From positions 124,001-188,000 of the forward strand of contig NZ_JAKZGO010000002.1 of NCBI RefSeq assembly GCF_022549785.1: 64,000 nt of DNA, given 5' to 3'. Within the stretch, counting starts at the first letter, position 1. Each line of letters starts with the position of its first letter. The position numbers and the translations under genes were made by a program. Under the pieces are notes generated by a model. That model saw only the letters and a program-made list of their open reading frames with translations. It was not told where the DNA came from and ran no database searches. This document shows positions 19,086-29,177 of the stretch, in pieces. Origin of the DNA: Belliella alkalica (GTDB lineage Bacteria > Bacteroidota > Bacteroidia > Cytophagales > Cyclobacteriaceae).

Positions 19086-20999
19086 ATGAAAACGATTAAT
19101 TATATAAAAAATAGATCAAAAATAATTTTCTCTGCATGCCTGATTCTTGTATTGTCTTCCTCTTGTCTAGATTATTTAGAGAGGACACCCGAATCAGTGA
19201 TTTCTGAAGAAATAGCATTTTTGAATTTTGAAAATTTCCAAGGTTATACTGAAGAACTTTATCAATGTATTCCAAATTTCACAACCAGTTATTGGACTGC
19301 TTCATGGAATTGGGGGGAAGATGAAATGGTCTCTGCAGCTGGCAATTTCCATGTTACTTTCGCTTTTGATAGAGGTAACTTTTGGGCATGGCAAGTAGAA
19401 CATTCTGGTCATGGAGGTCAAGCTAGTTGGATGGACAAATGGTCTGCAAATACCAATAGTAACCCACATACAAAGGGCTTATGGCCACTAGCATGGTACG
19501 GTATCAGAAAAGCAAATCTTGGTTTGGAAAATCTACACAGAATGACTGATGCCACTGATGAGGAAAGAGCTTTGATTGAAGGACAACTATTGTTTTTCAG
19601 GGCTTGGTTTCACTTTATGCTGATTCAGCATGTAGGTGGACTTCCTTATGTGGATAGAGTGCTTCCAGGTGATCAGCAACTTAGAGAGCCTAGACTATCT
19701 TATCACGCAAGTGCCGAAAAAGCTGCAGCTGATTTTAGAAGAGCTGCAGATTTGCTCCCAATCAACTGGGACAATACCGTAGCAGGACGTAGAACTCTTG
19801 GTAGAAATGAACTTAGAATCAATAAAATAATGGCCTTAGCATACTTGGGTAAAAATCTACTCTATGCTGGTAGTCCATTGATGAATCTAGAATCTACTGG
19901 AAACAGAAGCTACAATGCTGATTTTTGTAGAAGATCTGCAGAAGCATTTGGAGAGCTTTTGAATTTGGTAGAAACTAATCAAACTCAGTACGCTTTAGTT
20001 CCTTTTGATCGTTGGCATGGATTGTTTTATACAATGGGTCAAAACTGGGCACTCTCTGGAAGTACAGAATCTTTATTCAGATCATTGTATTGGTCAGGTG
20101 ATCAGTCTAACTGGGGTATTACGAAGCAGTTTTTCCCATCAATTATTGTAGATGGTGACGCCACCAAGTTTGCACCTACTGCAAACTACATCAATAGAAA
20201 TTTCGGTATGGCAAACGGTCATCCATTACCTACTAATGTAAGTCAGCCTGATACAGAATCTGGTTATGACCCTGAATACCCATTCAGAGGTAGAGATCCT
20301 AGATTTTACAAGAGTGTGATTTATGATGGTGTACAGGTAGTGCAAGGTTCGATGCCTCCTAACCAAGAAGATAACCGCTATGCGAATCTATTTACAGGTG
20401 GAAGTTATCGTGGAGCTGTGTCAGGTAGTCCTACAGGATTTGTGAATAGGAAGTTTGTGCCTTTACAAGCAAATGCTTATGACAATGCTTTCGCATTTGG
20501 TGCAGCTTTGCATTTGAATGTTCCTTATTTGAGGTTGGCAGATGTATACTTGATGTATGCAGAGGCTGCTTTGATGGGACACAACACCGTACTCAGCAAG
20601 TCTTCTAATTTCGACAAAACTGCAGTAGATGCTGTAAATGTAATCAGAGAAAGAGCTGGTATGCCTAGCGTTTTGCCTAAATTCCAGACTTCTGTCAATG
20701 TATTCTTAGAAGAGATAAGAAGGGAAAGAGCTGTTGAGTTAGCTTTTGAAAGACATCGTTTCAATGACCTAAGGAGATGGTTATTGCTTATCGAAAGACC
20801 ATATACTTTGAAGTCAGCTATTGAGTTTGATAGATCGCCTGAGTCAAGCGTGGGTGGTGATCCTGCAGAAATGAGGGTTGTGAATTACCGCGAAGAAGTG
20901 TTATTGGAAAGACCACTTGCGGAAAGACATTATTGGTTACCGCTTAAGGTTTCTGATGTGACTTTGTATCCTGAATTTAGACAGAATCCAGGTTGGTAA
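19086..20999 (+). CDS. SusD/RagB-family lipoprotein (first)
   Basis: 637 residues with lipobox cysteine at about residue 27 (S-S-S-C). SusD features are the early 'GYTEELYQCIPN', the TPR-like 'LIEGQLLFFRAWFHFMLIQHVGGLPY', the 'LRLADVYLMYAEA' helix and the C-terminal 'RERAVELAFERHRFNDLRRW' block. It is the surface lid of the transporter encoded 13 bp upstream and binds the oligosaccharide before import. The protein is somewhat longer than the family average, as is common in xylan loci. Confidence 0.95.
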   Translation: MKTINYIKNRSKIIFSACLILVLSSSCLDYLERTPESVISEEIAFLNFENFQGYTEELYQCIPNFTTSYWTASWNWGEDEMVSAAGNFHVTFAFDRGNFWAWQVEHSGHGGQASWMDKWSANTNSNPHTKGLWPLAWYGIRKANLGLENLHRMTDATDEERALIEGQLLFFRAWFHFMLIQHVGGLPYVDRVLPGDQQLREPRLSYHASAEKAAADFRRAADLLPINWDNTVAGRRTLGRNELRINKIMALAYLGKNLLYAGSPLMNLESTGNRSYNADFCRRSAEAFGELLNLVETNQTQYALVPFDRWHGLFYTMGQNWALSGSTESLFRSLYWSGDQSNWGITKQFFPSIIVDGDATKFAPTANYINRNFGMANGHPLPTNVSQPDTESGYDPEYPFRGRDPRFYKSVIYDGVQVVQGSMPPNQEDNRYANLFTGGSYRGAVSGSPTGFVNRKFVPLQANAYDNAFAFGAALHLNVPYLRLADVYLMYAEAALMGHNTVLSKSSNFDKTAVDAVNVIRERAGMPSVLPKFQTSVNVFLEEIRRERAVELAFERHRFNDLRRWLLLIERPYTLKSAIEFDRSPESSVGGDPAEMRVVNYREEVLLERPLAERHYWLPLKVSDVTLYPEFRQNPGW

Positions 21000-21035
21000 A
21001 ATTTTCATATATCAAACTTACTAAAAAAGCTTCTA

Positions 21036-24000
21036 ATGAAATTTAAAAATATATTAAGATGCCTGATGTTAGCTTTGTTTTTGTTCCCCTTGGGGCTGAT
21101 TGCACAAAATGCTCAGACAATACAACTCAAAGCAAAGGTAATAGACCAAAAAGGCGAGCCTCTTTCCAATGCCATTGTTAGAAATGACTTGGAAGAAGAG
21201 CTTACAAAGACCGATATAAATGGTGCTTTTGAAATTGAAGTAGGCCTCAATTCTGTATTGATTTTTACCGCTCCAGGTTTTGAATCAAAGGTGTTGAGAG
21301 TTACTAACAATTTAAGCGAAATAGTTTTGTTCGATGAGTGGGTATCAAGGCAAGTAAATACTGCTTACCAAACCAAAGATCAAGCAAACCTCACTGGTGG
21401 AATTAGCTATGTAAATGTTCCTGAATTGATAGAGAAGAGTTATTTCACTTGGCCCTTGGATAATATGGAAGGGTTTGCTCCTGGATTTCATGGAAATATT
21501 TGGGGTAACAATGAATACTTACTTCTTGTTGATGGAGTTCCTCGCGATGTAGGTAGTGTGAATGCGCTTGAAGTAGAGCAAGTGACTTTCCTGAAAGGTG
21601 TATCTGCTGTAGCACTTTATGGTAGCAGAGCCGCGAAGGGTGTCATACTTATTACAACAAAGAGGGGATCTGTAGGTAAACAAATAGTGAATGTTCGTGC
21701 AAATACAGGATTACATGTAGCGCGTGGAATCCCTCAGTATCTTGGTTCTGCGGAATATATGACTTTGTATAATGAAGCTAGAACAAATGATGGCCTTCAG
21801 CCTTTGTTCTCTCAAGAAGAAATTTTCAATCATGGATCTGGAGAAAACCCTTTTAGATATCCTAATCTAGATTTCTATTCAACTGATTATCTGCAAAAAG
21901 CATATAGCAGACAAGATGCTACTATGGAAATCAGTGGTGGAAATGATAGAGCACGCTACTACACGAATATGGGCTTTATGTCTGAAGGATCACTATTGAA
22001 CTTCGGACAAGCAGCACAAAATAGAAACGAAAGATTTAATATTCGTGGTAATGTTGACATGAATCTTACTAAAAACATTACTGGTTTTGCTGATGCAGCA
22101 GTAATCTTTTATAATGGTAAAGGAGTCAATGCTAATTTCTGGCAGGGTGCTGCTACGATTAGGCCACATAGATTTTCTCCTTTGGTACCAATTAGTATGA
22201 TAGAAGAAGATGATTTGGTTTCACAAGGTTTTGTCAATAATAGTAGCCACGTAATAGATGGACAATTTTTGTTGGGTGGTACTCAATTGGAGCAAACAAA
22301 CCCTATCGCTGGGATTTATGCTGGAGGCTCAAATCAGTTTACAAGCAGACAATATCAGTTTAATACTGGCGTAAATGCAGATCTTCAAAATGTATTGAAA
22401 GGTTTGACCTTTGGTTACAGGTTTGGTTTGGACTATCAAACTTCCTACAACTTGGCATTCAATAACAATTATGCTGTCTACCAACCGCAATGGAATAATT
22501 ATGCCGGTCAGGACTTAATCACTGGTTTGACTAGGTTTGGTCAAGATGCGAGTACTCGAACTCAAAACATCAGTGGCAATAGATTTCAGCAAACAATGTC
22601 AATGTCTGCACAGCTGAATTACAATACTGTTGTGAATGATGACCACGAGTTTTCTGCTATGCTCGTAGCAGGAGGATTTCAAACTTCTGTTTCCCAAATG
22701 TACCATAGAGTAAGCAATGCCAATATTGGTTTGCACTTTGGATACAATTATCAAAACAGATTTTTGGTAGAGATGAATAGTGCTATAATTCATTCTGCAA
22801 GGTTGCCAGAAAACAACCGTCAGGCATTCTCTCCGACTATGTCATTAGGTTGGAGACTAAGTAATGAAGGTTTCCTGAAAAACTCTAACGTTGTAAACAA
22901 TCTACTACTTTCTGTTTCTGGAGGTGTAATCCATACAGATTTGGATATAGTTGATTACTACATGTACGAACAAGTGTACACTCAGCAAGGTGACGGAACT
23001 GTGTTCTACACTTGGAAAGACGGTTTAAATAACTTGACTACAATCTCAAGAAGAGGTGCAAATCCAAACATGAGATTTCCTAAAAGGGAAGAAGTCAATT
23101 TTGGTATAGAAGGATCTTTTTTCCAAAATAGACTATTCTTTACAGGGTCTGCTTTCATCAGTAGAATGACGGGGCTTTTGGTACAGAGAAGTGATATTTA
23201 TCCAGCTTACTTTACCACTGGATTTCCAGCTTCATCATTTATTCCATTCGAAAATTATAACAATGATTTGAGAACTGGTTTTGACTTTAATTTGAATGTT
23301 AAAGAAAAAATTGGTGATGTGAAATTAAATGTAGGAGTAGTTGGAACATATTATAATACTAAAGCAACTCAAAGAGGGGAAAACTGGCTAGACTCTTATC
23401 AAGAAAGAAGTGGAAGACCTTTAGATGCAATTTGGGGATTGAGAAATGATGGTTTTTTCTCTAATGCTGCACAAATAGAGTCCTCACCAACACAAATCTT
23501 CGGAGAGGTACTTCCAGGAGATCTTAAATATGTAGATCAAAATGGTGATGGAAGAGTTACACCGCAAGATGAAGTTTTCCTTGGTAAAGGAGGTTGGTTT
23601 GGTGCTCCACTTACACTTGGCCTAAACATCACTGCTGAATACAAAAACTTCACATTCTTTGCATTAGGTATGATGAGAAGTGGAGCTTATGCAATAAGCA
23701 ATAGTTCATATTTCTGGGTATCTGGCGAAGCTAAGTACTCTGAAGAGGTAAGAGGAAGATGGACAGAAGCTACTTCGGATTCAGCGACTTTCCCAAGATT
23801 GACAACACTGAATGGTGCAAATAACTTTAGAAACTCGGACTTCTGGTTGTACAGCACTGATAGGTTTGATCTATCTAGGGTACAGCTTAGCTATAAGCTA
23901 CCTGCTGAAAGAGTTTTTGGAGGAAGATTTGTCAAAGATCTTGACATTTATATCAATGGTGCCAATCTGTTGACTATCGCTCCAAACAGAAGAATTCTAG

Positions 24001-24065
24001 AAATGAACATAGGTTCAGCACCTCAGACAAGATTCTTCAATTTAGGTTTAGCTGCACAGTTTTAA
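21036..24065 (+). CDS. SusC/RagA-family TonB-linked outer-membrane transporter (second)
   Basis: 1,009 residues: signal peptide (about 1-23, ending G-L-I-A-Q), carboxypeptidase-regulatory-like domain (about 28-92), a divergent plug ('LLLVDGVPRDVG', 'VTFLKGVSAVALYGSRAAKG') and a barrel ending 'NLGLAAQF'. It lacks the long low-complexity stretch of the first transporter. A tandem pair of different SusCD systems followed by DUF1735 and GH10-type surface proteins is the usual core of Bacteroidota xylan loci; the two probably handle different chain lengths or decorations, but that is inference. Confidence 0.94.
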   Translation: MKFKNILRCLMLALFLFPLGLIAQNAQTIQLKAKVIDQKGEPLSNAIVRNDLEEELTKTDINGAFEIEVGLNSVLIFTAPGFESKVLRVTNNLSEIVLFDEWVSRQVNTAYQTKDQANLTGGISYVNVPELIEKSYFTWPLDNMEGFAPGFHGNIWGNNEYLLLVDGVPRDVGSVNALEVEQVTFLKGVSAVALYGSRAAKGVILITTKRGSVGKQIVNVRANTGLHVARGIPQYLGSAEYMTLYNEARTNDGLQPLFSQEEIFNHGSGENPFRYPNLDFYSTDYLQKAYSRQDATMEISGGNDRARYYTNMGFMSEGSLLNFGQAAQNRNERFNIRGNVDMNLTKNITGFADAAVIFYNGKGVNANFWQGAATIRPHRFSPLVPISMIEEDDLVSQGFVNNSSHVIDGQFLLGGTQLEQTNPIAGIYAGGSNQFTSRQYQFNTGVNADLQNVLKGLTFGYRFGLDYQTSYNLAFNNNYAVYQPQWNNYAGQDLITGLTRFGQDASTRTQNISGNRFQQTMSMSAQLNYNTVVNDDHEFSAMLVAGGFQTSVSQMYHRVSNANIGLHFGYNYQNRFLVEMNSAIIHSARLPENNRQAFSPTMSLGWRLSNEGFLKNSNVVNNLLLSVSGGVIHTDLDIVDYYMYEQVYTQQGDGTVFYTWKDGLNNLTTISRRGANPNMRFPKREEVNFGIEGSFFQNRLFFTGSAFISRMTGLLVQRSDIYPAYFTTGFPASSFIPFENYNNDLRTGFDFNLNVKEKIGDVKLNVGVVGTYYNTKATQRGENWLDSYQERSGRPLDAIWGLRNDGFFSNAAQIESSPTQIFGEVLPGDLKYVDQNGDGRVTPQDEVFLGKGGWFGAPLTLGLNITAEYKNFTFFALGMMRSGAYAISNSSYFWVSGEAKYSEEVRGRWTEATSDSATFPRLTTLNGANNFRNSDFWLYSTDRFDLSRVQLSYKLPAERVFGGRFVKDLDIYINGANLLTIAPNRRILEMNIGSAPQTRFFNLGLAAQF

Positions 24066-24068
24066 TTC

Positions 24069-25853
24069 ATGAAAAATATGAAAAATATAAAATACTTAGT
24101 ATGGCTTTCAGTGATCTTGACGACAGTTATTTCTGGTTGTGCTGATTTATTAGAGCCTGCAATTCAAAATAATAGAGACCTTGAGAGTAGTTATAACGAA
24201 CCAAGGTTCGCTCAAGGGTTGATTATCAATGGATATGCAAGAATCCCTAGAAATGGTTGGTCATTTAATGACATGGCCACCGACGATGCTGTAAGTAACA
24301 ATGAAAACAATGCTTTCTTCAATCTTGCTGGAGGCCAATGGGCTGCTGACAATAATCCATTGAATCAATGGGCAAATTCAAAGGCAGCAATCCAATACCT
24401 TAATCTAATGATAGTAGCATCTGATAGTGTGACTTTCACTGTAGGTAATCCGATGTTAGATAGGATGTTTGCCGATAGAATCAAGGGAGAAGCATATGGT
24501 CTTAGAGCTTTGTTTATGTACCATCTCTTGCAGTCTCATGGAGGAATGGCAGATGGTCAGCTACTTGGGGTTCAGATTATGGATAATCCTGAAGATCTAA
24601 ATTCTGAGTTCAACAGACCGAGGAATACTTTCGAGGAATGTATGCAACAGCTATATGCTGATGTGGAAAGAGCTAGAAGCCTTTTGCCTCTTGATTTTGA
24701 AAATATCCCTAGCGAAAATCAAGTCCCTGAAAAGTACCGAGCACTTGGAGCGAACAGAAATGATTACAATAGGATTTTTGGCGAGGATGCAAGACAGCTT
24801 TTAAGCGGTAGAATTGCTATGGCTATCAAGGCGCAGGCTGCATTGATGGCTGCGAGTCCTGCTTTTAGTCAAGGAAATACGACTACTTGGGTAGATGCTG
24901 CTAATTATGCAGGTCAGTTTCTACAGCTCAACGGGGGTGTTGCTGGTATTTCTCCAACAGGCCTTACATGGTATTCTAATGTTGCTGAAATCAATAACCT
25001 TGGTGGAGGTATCAATCAAAGTGAAATACTTTGGAGAACATCACTTGGGGGTGTTTCCAGTAACTTAGAAGCTCAGCATTTCCCTCCAACACAGTTTGGA
25101 AATGGACTTCTGAATCCTTCTCAAAACCTTGTAGATGCATTTCCTTCTGCAAATGGTTATCCAATTACACATCCTAACAGTAATTATAACCCGAGCAACC
25201 CATATGCAGGTAGAGATCCGAGATTGAACTTGTATGTGGTAGTCAATGGTAGTACAGCAGGTCCAAATAGTGCAGTGATAAACACTGCTGCTGATGGAGG
25301 AACAAATGATGGTTTCAACAGAGTAGAAGTGTCTACCAGAACTGGCTATTATATGCGTAAACTCCTTAGACAAGATGTGAACCTTAACCCAAATTCAGTA
25401 AATGGACAGTTACACGTCATGCCTAGAATTAGATACACAGAGATGTACTTGATTTATGCAGAGGCTGCTAATGAGGCTTTTGGCCCTACAGGTACTGGTA
25501 GTTTCGGTTTTTCCGCATATGATGTTATTAAAGCTATAAGAGCTCGTGCTGGTGTGGGTATCGATAATGGTGATGCATACTTAGAGTCTATTAAAAATGA
25601 TAAAGATGCAATGAGAACATTAATTAGGAATGAAAGAAGACTAGAGCTTTGTTTTGAAGGTTTTAGATTTTGGGATATTAGAAGATGGGATTTAGATCTT
25701 ACTGAACCAGCTAGAGGTTGGAGGATTCAAAATAACGTCGGTCAGGTAGTCAATGTTCAAAATAGAGTCTTTGGTAATCATATGAAATATGGGCCTGTTC
25801 CACTTGGTGAGCTTTTGAAATACAACGCTCTCAAGCAAAATACAGGATGGTAA
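24069..25853 (+). CDS. SusD/RagB-family lipoprotein (second)
   Basis: 594 residues with the lipobox cysteine at about residue 24 (I-S-G-C). It shows 'IKGEAYGLRALFMYHLLQSHGG', 'RIRYTEMYLIYAEAANEA' and 'LIRNERRLELCFEGFRFWDIRRW', the landmarks of SusD. Only 3 bp separate it from the second SusC gene, so the two are co-expressed as a transporter-lid pair. A second ATG three codons in could also be used. Confidence 0.94.
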   Translation: MKNMKNIKYLVWLSVILTTVISGCADLLEPAIQNNRDLESSYNEPRFAQGLIINGYARIPRNGWSFNDMATDDAVSNNENNAFFNLAGGQWAADNNPLNQWANSKAAIQYLNLMIVASDSVTFTVGNPMLDRMFADRIKGEAYGLRALFMYHLLQSHGGMADGQLLGVQIMDNPEDLNSEFNRPRNTFEECMQQLYADVERARSLLPLDFENIPSENQVPEKYRALGANRNDYNRIFGEDARQLLSGRIAMAIKAQAALMAASPAFSQGNTTTWVDAANYAGQFLQLNGGVAGISPTGLTWYSNVAEINNLGGGINQSEILWRTSLGGVSSNLEAQHFPPTQFGNGLLNPSQNLVDAFPSANGYPITHPNSNYNPSNPYAGRDPRLNLYVVVNGSTAGPNSAVINTAADGGTNDGFNRVEVSTRTGYYMRKLLRQDVNLNPNSVNGQLHVMPRIRYTEMYLIYAEAANEAFGPTGTGSFGFSAYDVIKAIRARAGVGIDNGDAYLESIKNDKDAMRTLIRNERRLELCFEGFRFWDIRRWDLDLTEPARGWRIQNNVGQVVNVQNRVFGNHMKYGPVPLGELLKYNALKQNTGW

Positions 25854-25892
25854 GTTCCAATAATCAAATAACCTGCTTTTAATTATCAAAAC

Positions 25893-26918
25893 ATGAAAAA
25901 AATTATAGTTATACTGTTAGTAATAGTTGGAATCAGTTCTTGTGTGAACCAAGACTGGGAGTTTCCTGATTTCGACTATCAAACTGTTTATTTCTCTCAT
26001 CAGTATCCAGTTAGAACGATCACCTTTGGAGAAGATATCTTCGATACTACTTTGGATAATGAAGGGAAATTCAAAATTATGGCCACAACTGGAGGAGCGT
26101 ATACTTCTAGGCAAGATTTGAGGTTGAGTATTGAAGTACAGCCATCTTTGGCTGAAAACCTTCTTTTCTCAGAAGGTGGTGACGAAATCCTCTCGTTACC
26201 TTCCGAGTATTTTCAGCTAGCAGCCTCTGAAATCATCATTCCTAGGGGAGAGATTGTGGGAGGTGTTGAGATTCAATTGACCGGTGCTTTTTTCAACGAC
26301 CCAAATGCTATAAAAAATACATACGTTGTCCCACTTAGAATTACTTCTGTAGTGAATGCTGATTCCATCCTTGTAGGCCGATCTGTACTTCCTAATCCTA
26401 ATCCACATGTCCTTGGAGATTGGGATGTGTTACCAAAGGATTTTGTATTGTACGCTGTCAAATATGTGAATCCTTGGCATGGCATCTATTTAAGAAGAGG
26501 TCAGGATGTGGTGACTGGGAAAACAGGTTTTGAAAGTCTTTCAGGTACTGTTATTAGAAGAGAAAGATTTGTTGAGCAGGATGAATTGAATGATTTGAAT
26601 ACTCAATCTATGACTCAAGTCGAATTCCCTCTTACTATTCAGTCTTCTGATGGTTCAAATATAGCGCTTACGTTATTGTTGAATTTCAATAATGATGGAG
26701 ATTGTACAGTTGTGTCAGGAACAGAGGGCGTTACCGCTACTGGTTCTGGTAAATTTGTCAAAAAAGGGGAGAAAAAAAGCTGGGGAGACAAGGATAGAGA
26801 TGCTTTGTACTTAAGCTATGAACTAGATCTTCCACAAATGAGAGTAAATACTACAGATACACTCGTTCTCAGAAATAGAGGAGTAGCTCTAGAAACTTTC
26901 AATCCAGTTTTAAAATAG
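25893..26918 (+). CDS. DUF1735/DUF5627-type surface lipoprotein (SusE position)
   Basis: 341 residues, lipobox cysteine at about residue 17. The N-terminal part ('YQTVYFSHQYPVRTITFGED', followed by 'RLSIEVQPSLAENLLF') is the DUF1735 (BT_3987 N-terminal-like) fold. The C-terminal half ('NPWHGIYLRRGQDVV', 'LSYELDLP') matches the DUF5627-like region that accompanies it. Proteins at this place in Sus-like loci are surface glycan-binding components; direct xylan binding is inferred from context. It belongs to the operon, 39 bp after SusD-2. Confidence 0.78.
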   Translation: MKKIIVILLVIVGISSCVNQDWEFPDFDYQTVYFSHQYPVRTITFGEDIFDTTLDNEGKFKIMATTGGAYTSRQDLRLSIEVQPSLAENLLFSEGGDEILSLPSEYFQLAASEIIIPRGEIVGGVEIQLTGAFFNDPNAIKNTYVVPLRITSVVNADSILVGRSVLPNPNPHVLGDWDVLPKDFVLYAVKYVNPWHGIYLRRGQDVVTGKTGFESLSGTVIRRERFVEQDELNDLNTQSMTQVEFPLTIQSSDGSNIALTLLLNFNNDGDCTVVSGTEGVTATGSGKFVKKGEKKSWGDKDRDALYLSYELDLPQMRVNTTDTLVLRNRGVALETFNPVLK

Positions 26919-26935
26919 TTTAAATGAAGTAGAAT

Positions 26936-29044
26936 ATGAAAAGAATTATAAATAGCATTTTACTTTCAGGCTTCATGGGTATGACTGCTTGTGCCGACTT
27001 TGAAGCTTTGGATTTTCAAGTTGAAAAGCCACTAAGCATAGAAAATCAAGAAGAAATCAATAAATATCCGGATCTAGTTTCTTATTTGGATGGTATAGGA
27101 AATCCAGAGTTTAGATTGGGTGTTTCTTTGCCTATTTCAGATTATTTATCCAGAGGTGTTCGTTACCGTTTGGTAAATAGAAATTATAATGAATTTACCC
27201 CTGCTTCGGGGATTGATCACCGTAGTATTGTTCAGAATAATGGAAGTCTAAACCTCCTTCAAGTTACCTCTCTTCTTGAAGAGGCAGGTGAAAAGAATAT
27301 CAGAATAGTACCAAGCCCACTAATCTGGCATAGAAACCAAAATGCTGGATACTTGAATGGTTTGCTATCGCCATTGATCGTTAATTCACCTGCATTTATC
27401 AATGAATTAAACATCTCCTCATTGGCCTCTGGCAATCTTGCTGAATGGTCTTCTACTGCTGGAGTGTCTTATGAAAGTAGTGGCGGGATGGGTACAAATA
27501 CTCCAGCTATCAAAATGATTGCCGGTGGCTCTGTTTCAAGCCCTGATGATCTAAGGTTTTCTTCTCCAACTATTCAAGTAATCCCTGGAAAGACTTATGA
27601 AGTAATTGCCTATATCAAATCTGATCAAGACAGTGAAGGTAGGTTTACTTTTGAGGGAATGAACAATAATCAACCAATTTTAAGTTGGACAGCTGGAAGT
27701 GCTCCATCGGAGACGTTTTCAACTGGGATTTCTTGGAAGGAAATCAGGTTTAGAGTTAGCGATTTTGAAGGTGACTCATTTAAGTTTAACCTTGAATTAG
27801 GCTATACTCCTAACACTACTTTCTTTGTTGATATCAACAACCTTTATGTTTATGACATTGACGGTGATCCAATTGTAACCAATCTTATTGCAGATGGTAA
27901 TTTTGATTCTGGGATCGCTTGGGGTGGTTGGGGAAATAACTCAACAAGAGGTGTTACTGAAGAAGGAATGGGAGTTGGCAATTCAGGGAGAGCATTTTTC
28001 GTGACTAATCCTTCTGTAACTGGCGGGTTTTGGGAAGTTCAGACTTTGTATCAATTAAGTGAACCTGTAAAAAATGGAGAAACCTACAAGCTTAGTTTTT
28101 GGATAAAAGGCGATGCAGAAGGATCGATAAGACCTGAGCTTCAAAGTCCAAATTTCTCATCAAATGGTTTTGGTCAAGTGTTCGTTACTACAGATTGGAG
28201 ATTTGTGACACTTACCACAACAGTCACAGCTGATGATAGAAATAGGTTTATTGTTAGCTATGGAGAATTTGCAGGGACAGTTTATATTGACCAAGTAGTA
28301 TTGGCTAGTGAAAGTATGTCTGGTGGTTCTACTACCATTGTTGAAAAAACTGTAACTGAAAAAGCAGCAGTAGTAGAGGATCAAATGGAACGTTGGATCC
28401 GTGGGTTTGTAAGTGAGACAAAAGATCATATCAAAGTAAGAGAAGTAATCAGTGAGCCAATTCATGAGACTAACCCAAGCCTTATTCGTACAGGTGTTGG
28501 TGCAAATCAAGGTGAGGGTGAATTTTATTGGCAAGACTACATCGGAAAAGATTATGCTGCCAAAGCATTCAAACTTGCCAGAGAAAATGGCAATGCTGAT
28601 GATATATTGTTTATTTCCGAAAGTGGGTTAGAAACAAACCTAGCTAAGTGTGAAGCTTTGAAAGATTATATTTCATACATAGACCAAAATGGCGGAAAAG
28701 TAGATGGTGTGTCGGTAAGAATGATCCTTACTCTAAATTCTAGTACGGACAATGTTGCTGAAGTATTCAGAATTTTGGCCACAACTGGCAAAATGATAAG
28801 AATTGGTGCTTTGGAAGTAAGAATCAACGCCGCTCAGCCTACTACTGTTATGCTCGAAAGGCAAGCAGATATTTATAAGCAAGTTGTTGAACACTATTTG
28901 AATATTGTGCCAACTAACCTGCAATATGGTATCACCCTTTCTGCGCCAATCGATGGAACTGATCAGGCTAGAGCAGGACTTTGGAACTCAAACCTTGTCC
29001 GTAAAAATGCTTATGCTGGTTTTGCTGATGGTTTAGATAAGTAA
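26936..29044 (+). CDS. GH10-derived, probably non-catalytic xylan-binding lipoprotein with two CBM4-like modules
   Basis: 702 residues, lipobox cysteine at about 19. A GH10 barrel is interrupted after strand 3 (about residue 150) by two CBM4/9-like modules (about 155-305 and 315-455), then resumes at about 485 and ends with 'KNAYAGFADGL', typical of GH10. Key sites are altered: the acid/base block reads 'VISEPI' (Glu 507 kept, preceding Asn changed to Ser). The nucleophile block reads 'IGALEV' where ITELD is expected (Glu to Ala at 625), and the Gln-x-His of 'GIGTQMHV' is now 'GVSVRMIL'. It is therefore read as a surface xylan-binding protein, last in the SusCD operon. Confidence 0.8.
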   Translation: MKRIINSILLSGFMGMTACADFEALDFQVEKPLSIENQEEINKYPDLVSYLDGIGNPEFRLGVSLPISDYLSRGVRYRLVNRNYNEFTPASGIDHRSIVQNNGSLNLLQVTSLLEEAGEKNIRIVPSPLIWHRNQNAGYLNGLLSPLIVNSPAFINELNISSLASGNLAEWSSTAGVSYESSGGMGTNTPAIKMIAGGSVSSPDDLRFSSPTIQVIPGKTYEVIAYIKSDQDSEGRFTFEGMNNNQPILSWTAGSAPSETFSTGISWKEIRFRVSDFEGDSFKFNLELGYTPNTTFFVDINNLYVYDIDGDPIVTNLIADGNFDSGIAWGGWGNNSTRGVTEEGMGVGNSGRAFFVTNPSVTGGFWEVQTLYQLSEPVKNGETYKLSFWIKGDAEGSIRPELQSPNFSSNGFGQVFVTTDWRFVTLTTTVTADDRNRFIVSYGEFAGTVYIDQVVLASESMSGGSTTIVEKTVTEKAAVVEDQMERWIRGFVSETKDHIKVREVISEPIHETNPSLIRTGVGANQGEGEFYWQDYIGKDYAAKAFKLARENGNADDILFISESGLETNLAKCEALKDYISYIDQNGGKVDGVSVRMILTLNSSTDNVAEVFRILATTGKMIRIGALEVRINAAQPTTVMLERQADIYKQVVEHYLNIVPTNLQYGITLSAPIDGTDQARAGLWNSNLVRKNAYAGFADGLDK

Positions 29045-29060
29045 AAATTATCACTAATGA

Positions 29061-29098
29061 TATACGGAGGAGATTTCAACTATTTCATCTCCTCCATA
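29061..29098 (+). terminator. Terminator of the SusCD operon
   Basis: GGAGGAGAT (29066-29074) pairs with ATCTCCTCC (29087-29095), with flanking TAT/ATA pairing, followed by ATATTTTATTC. A stable stem with a T-rich tail 17 bp after the stop of the GH10-like gene. Confidence 0.8.
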
Positions 29099-29177
29099 TT
29101 TTATTCTATTTATATAATTTCTTCATGAAATTATACTACTTAAAATCCTGCCCAAAGTGCCAAAATTGCCTTTATTT

